Below, in pieces: positions 61,955 through 64,000 of a stretch of 64,000 nt of DNA. Below the pieces are notes generated by a model. That model ran no database searches. It worked only from the letters and a program-made list of their open reading frames with translations, and was not told where the DNA came from. This stretch comes from JAHEME01 sp034435035 (GTDB taxonomy: Bacteria; Chloroflexota; Anaerolineae; Aggregatilineales; UBA3940). Location of the stretch: positions 1-64,000 of the forward strand of contig DAOTXW010000023.1 of assembly GCA_034435035.1 (NCBI GenBank), written 5' to 3'. Within the stretch, counting starts at the first letter, position 1; each line of letters opens with the position of its first letter. The translations under genes were made by a program, and so were the position numbers.

Positions 61955-63397
61955 TTAGTTGTCGGCCACGAACATCTGGTCACGCCCTCCCCACTGCATG
62001 GGATCGCCGTAGTAGCCCAGCGCTTCCCAATCCAACCGGCCATTCTCACCGTGGCAGTCAGCACACTGCAGTGCGTTCTGGGCAGGTACAACCATATGGG
62101 AGAGATTCCAGTACATGTCAGTCTGCGCCCAGCCGTAGTTGCCGCTGTAAGGCAACCCGGATTCTTCAGCACCTAAGCGCAGCGCCAGATCCCAGTCAAA
62201 TTCAGTCCAGAATCCTCCTTCACCGACTGTTTTCGGCTGTAGTAGATAGTTGTATGTCGTATCGTAAGGCTGAATCGCCCGGTGCACCTTGAAGGGCCAG
62301 ATCAACGAGTCCGGATCCTCAATTGAACCTTGAGGCTTATTGATCGGTGTCACCCCTTCCGGGTTCAGCAGATCGCCCATCAGATACCGATCTACACCCC
62401 CATTGAACCAATAGTAGTTGGGAGTAATATTCATCTCGTAGACAAAGCTGCCCTTGATCTTCAGGTACTCATGGGGGTCTTCCGGAAGATCCTGCCCCGC
62501 AGTTGACCAATCCCAGGACACTTTGGTCGGGGTGCGAGTGGCACCCTGTGGAATATGGCAGGTCTGGCAGGCTACATCATCAGTATGCTCGTTAATGCGC
62601 TGATCATCGTGCGATGTACTGCTGTGGCAGTCCGTGCACCGAACCTGGTTGGCATTGTCAACGCTGACAGATATTGAGCGTCCGCGCACCACATGATTCT
62701 GGGTCTGATGGCAGTCTGTGCAGACAAAATCGAGCTGTCCCATGTGTACGTCCTGGCCAGGAGTCGGGTAATAGAGGCTTTCATCCAAATCACCGTGTTT
62801 GACTGCATTGCCGCCGCCCCCATTAAAATGGCAGCTACCGCAGTTCTCTCGGTTGGGCAGGCGCACGCTTTGCGCAGCAGCCAGTAGATCCGTTCCCTCA
62901 GCAGGATAGCCGGCATTGCCCTTCGCATAGGTGTTTGGGCTAGCATGGCAGACCAGGCAATCGACATTCCTTTCGTCGGAGAAGTCGAAGTTGGCATCTT
63001 CCCAGCCATAACCTGCATGGCACTTGGTACAGCCTGGCCAATTGGATTGGATCCCTATACAGAAGTTGTTGAGGAGATTGCGCTTGCCTACTGCAATCGG
63101 CCCATCACGGCCCTCAACTACAACCTCTTCGCTCAGCCATGTCCAGTGTGCAGTCTGGGCTACCTCGTGTGCGGAGTCAGGATGGCATTCGAGGCACGCA
63201 GCGGTCACCTGAGGACCGGTTTCAAATGGCCCCTCAAGCAGAAAGGTATGATCAGTGTGAGGTGTCTTCTCAGGTACAAACTGCCACGGATCATCCACCG
63301 GCTCAGGTGCAGATGTGGCAAACAGGGCTATCGGGACGATGACGATCAGCGCGGTCACGCCAAGCCCGACGAGCCAGATATATCGAAAGTCTCGCAT
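61955..63397 (-). CDS. Octaheme c-type cytochrome (tetrathionate reductase family)
   Basis: An exported multiheme protein of about 480 residues. One N-terminal membrane helix follows the ATG at 63397 (MRDFRYIWLVGLG), which has GGGGG seven bases upstream; the ATG at 63430 directly abuts AAGGA and is less likely. Eight CxxCH sites (counted from the 63430 start) lie at 79, 134, 158, 197, 237, 265, 288 and 456. Number and spacing fit the Otr-type octaheme cytochrome, which reduces tetrathionate, nitrite or hydroxylamine in vitro. It is the first gene of the operon with the heptaheme-cytochrome b fusion and YeeE halves. The natural direction (reduction or oxidation) cannot be told from sequence. 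Confidence 0.92.
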   Translation of the reverse strand: MRDFRYIWLVGLGVTALIVIVPIALFATSAPEPVDDPWQFVPEKTPHTDHTFLLEGPFETGPQVTAACLECHPDSAHEVAQTAHWTWLSEEVVVEGRDGPIAVGKRNLLNNFCIGIQSNWPGCTKCHAGYGWEDANFDFSDERNVDCLVCHASPNTYAKGNAGYPAEGTDLLAAAQSVRLPNRENCGSCHFNGGGGNAVKHGDLDESLYYPTPGQDVHMGQLDFVCTDCHQTQNHVVRGRSISVSVDNANQVRCTDCHSSTSHDDQRINEHTDDVACQTCHIPQGATRTPTKVSWDWSTAGQDLPEDPHEYLKIKGSFVYEMNITPNYYWFNGGVDRYLMGDLLNPEGVTPINKPQGSIEDPDSLIWPFKVHRAIQPYDTTYNYLLQPKTVGEGGFWTEFDWDLALRLGAEESGLPYSGNYGWAQTDMYWNLSHMVVPAQNALQCADCHGENGRLDWEALGYYGDPMQWGGRDQMFVADN

Positions 63398-63517
63398 AGA
63401 CGGCCCCCGTGGCAACAGGATTCTGCTCATTCCTTGGCATATATTCGCATAAGCGTATACATGATGAGAATAGGTCGAACGGCCTGCGGGGGTCAGTGTC
63501 GCCTGTCAGTGCCGAAC

Positions 63518-63533
63518 TGTGACATTTGTAACA
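63518..63533. promoter_or_regulatory. CRP/FNR-type operator candidate upstream of the octaheme operon
   Basis: The 16-base palindrome TGTGA-N6-TAACA (read the other way TGTTA-N6-TCACA) differs from the CRP consensus in one base per site. It lies 88 to 103 bases before the 63430 ATG of the octaheme gene, within a 178-base gap between this gene and the acyltransferase gene. The position suits activation by a CRP/FNR-family regulator. No such regulator is encoded in the window. Confidence 0.4.
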
Positions 63534-63608
63534 AATCAAAGATGGCCAGCACCAGATACCGCTCAAGCGCCGGGCAACCCATAGAGAGATGCGGCCCCAT
63601 GCGGACTG

Positions 63609-64000
63609 TTAGACCAGCATGGTCATTGGATCTTCCAATGCGGTGCGCAGGGTAGTCACAAACCGTGCGGACTGCGCGCCATCAACCACGCGGTGATCGG
63701 TGGAAAGTGTCACTGTCATCCGGGGCCTGACTGCGGGCTGATCGTTTTCATCAACTACCAGCCGCTTGACCGTCCGCCCAACAGCCAGGATACCGACCTG
63801 CGGTGGATTGATAATAGCGGTGAAGTGATCAATGCCGAACATGCCTAGATTGGAGACCGTGAAAGTTCCGTCAGCTACCTCCTCGGGACGCAGGCGACCT
63901 TCGCGCGCGCGCGCTGCCAGATCGGCTACCTCAGCCCCAATTTGAGCAAGCCCCTTTCGATCGGCCTCGTGGATCACCGGAACGATCAAGCCTTCCTCAA
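63609..64000 (-). CDS. Dihydrolipoamide acyltransferase (E2), C-terminal part, cut by window end
   Basis: Partial gene: the C-terminal catalytic domain of a 2-oxoacid dehydrogenase E2 component. Residues visible end with VSNLGMFGIDHFTAIINPPQ and the active-site motif STDHRVVDGAQ, with the catalytic histidine and aspartate. The substrate (pyruvate, 2-oxoglutarate or branched-chain) cannot be decided, because the lipoyl and E3-binding domains are outside the window. It is upstream of the octaheme operon on the same strand, separated by 178 bases. Confidence 0.93.
   Translation of the reverse strand, partial: EEGLIVPVIHEADRKGLAQIGAEVADLAARAREGRLRPEEVADGTFTVSNLGMFGIDHFTAIINPPQVGILAVGRTVKRLVVDENDQPAVRPRMTVTLSTDHRVVDGAQSARFVTTLRTALEDPMTMLV

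Overview
The window looks like a chromosome segment of a moderately GC-rich bacterium, most likely a member of the Chloroflexota (inference). Supporting points are the type 2 IPP isomerase, family 4 uracil-DNA glycosylase, an endonuclease-type MutL, a MoxR/DUF58 pair, a BchI/ChlI-like AAA ATPase with a CxxC insert, many lipoproteins and dolichyl-phosphate-mannose-transferase-like membrane proteins, and tRNA genes without encoded CCA. No outer-membrane assembly genes are seen. There is no rRNA, CRISPR array or intact insertion sequence. One recombinase relic lies beside tRNA-Asp.

Layout. 0.2-5.8 kb: a minus-strand peptide-type ABC importer (lipoprotein, permease, double ATPase, permease). 6.0-9.1 kb: gyrB and a membrane protein. 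9.3-9.6 kb: tRNA-Lys(CTT) and tRNA-Gln(TTG). 9.7-18.2 kb: mixed housekeeping genes (acetyltransferase, UDG4, histidine kinase, HDAC-like deacetylase, Ca2+/H+ antiporter, MoxR-DUF58). 18.2-29.2 kb: a minus-strand envelope polysaccharide region (MFS, GT4, GtrA, two Wzy-like proteins, UDP-glucuronate decarboxylase, macrodomain, G5/propeller lipoprotein). 29.3-36.5 kb: a long minus-strand run with a CDP-alcohol phosphatidyltransferase, GTP cyclohydrolase II, RibD-type reductase, BchC-like oxidoreductase and sugar dehydrogenase lipoprotein, followed by argF and rocD; a SAM methyltransferase diverges from it. 37.5-42.7 kb: a large hybrid histidine-kinase-type sensor and mutL. 42.7-47.8 kb: LysM protein, HD protein coupled to a nucleotidyltransferase, and a GT39-like protein. 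47.9-53.9 kb: beta-flower-like protein, ChlI-like ATPase, ACP, fni, polyprenyl synthase, hemW. 54.1-54.5 kb: tRNA-Asp, terminator and recombinase relic. 54.6-57.2 kb: a tightly coupled cupin / RuBisCO-like protein / YjbQ / HAD-like operon. 57.4-63.4 kb: an octaheme cytochrome / heptaheme-cytochrome b fusion / two YeeE halves operon. 63.6-64.0 kb: the 3' end of a dihydrolipoamide acyltransferase gene.

How the parts may work together. The last 10 kb has a sulfur theme. The cupin plus RuBisCO-like pair matches the known pathway that turns methylthioadenosine-derived 5-methylthioribulose-1-phosphate into DXP and methanethiol. The next operon combines an octaheme c cytochrome of the tetrathionate-reductase family with a membrane electron carrier and thiosulfate-type YeeE transporters, one with a rhodanese domain that has lost its catalytic cysteine. 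A CRP/FNR-like palindrome lies upstream of this second operon. The GTP cyclohydrolase II cluster has no riboflavin synthase, lumazine synthase or DHBP synthase partners and includes a lipid-type phosphotransferase, so it probably makes something other than riboflavin. These three gene sets are the best candidates for undescribed biology in the window.
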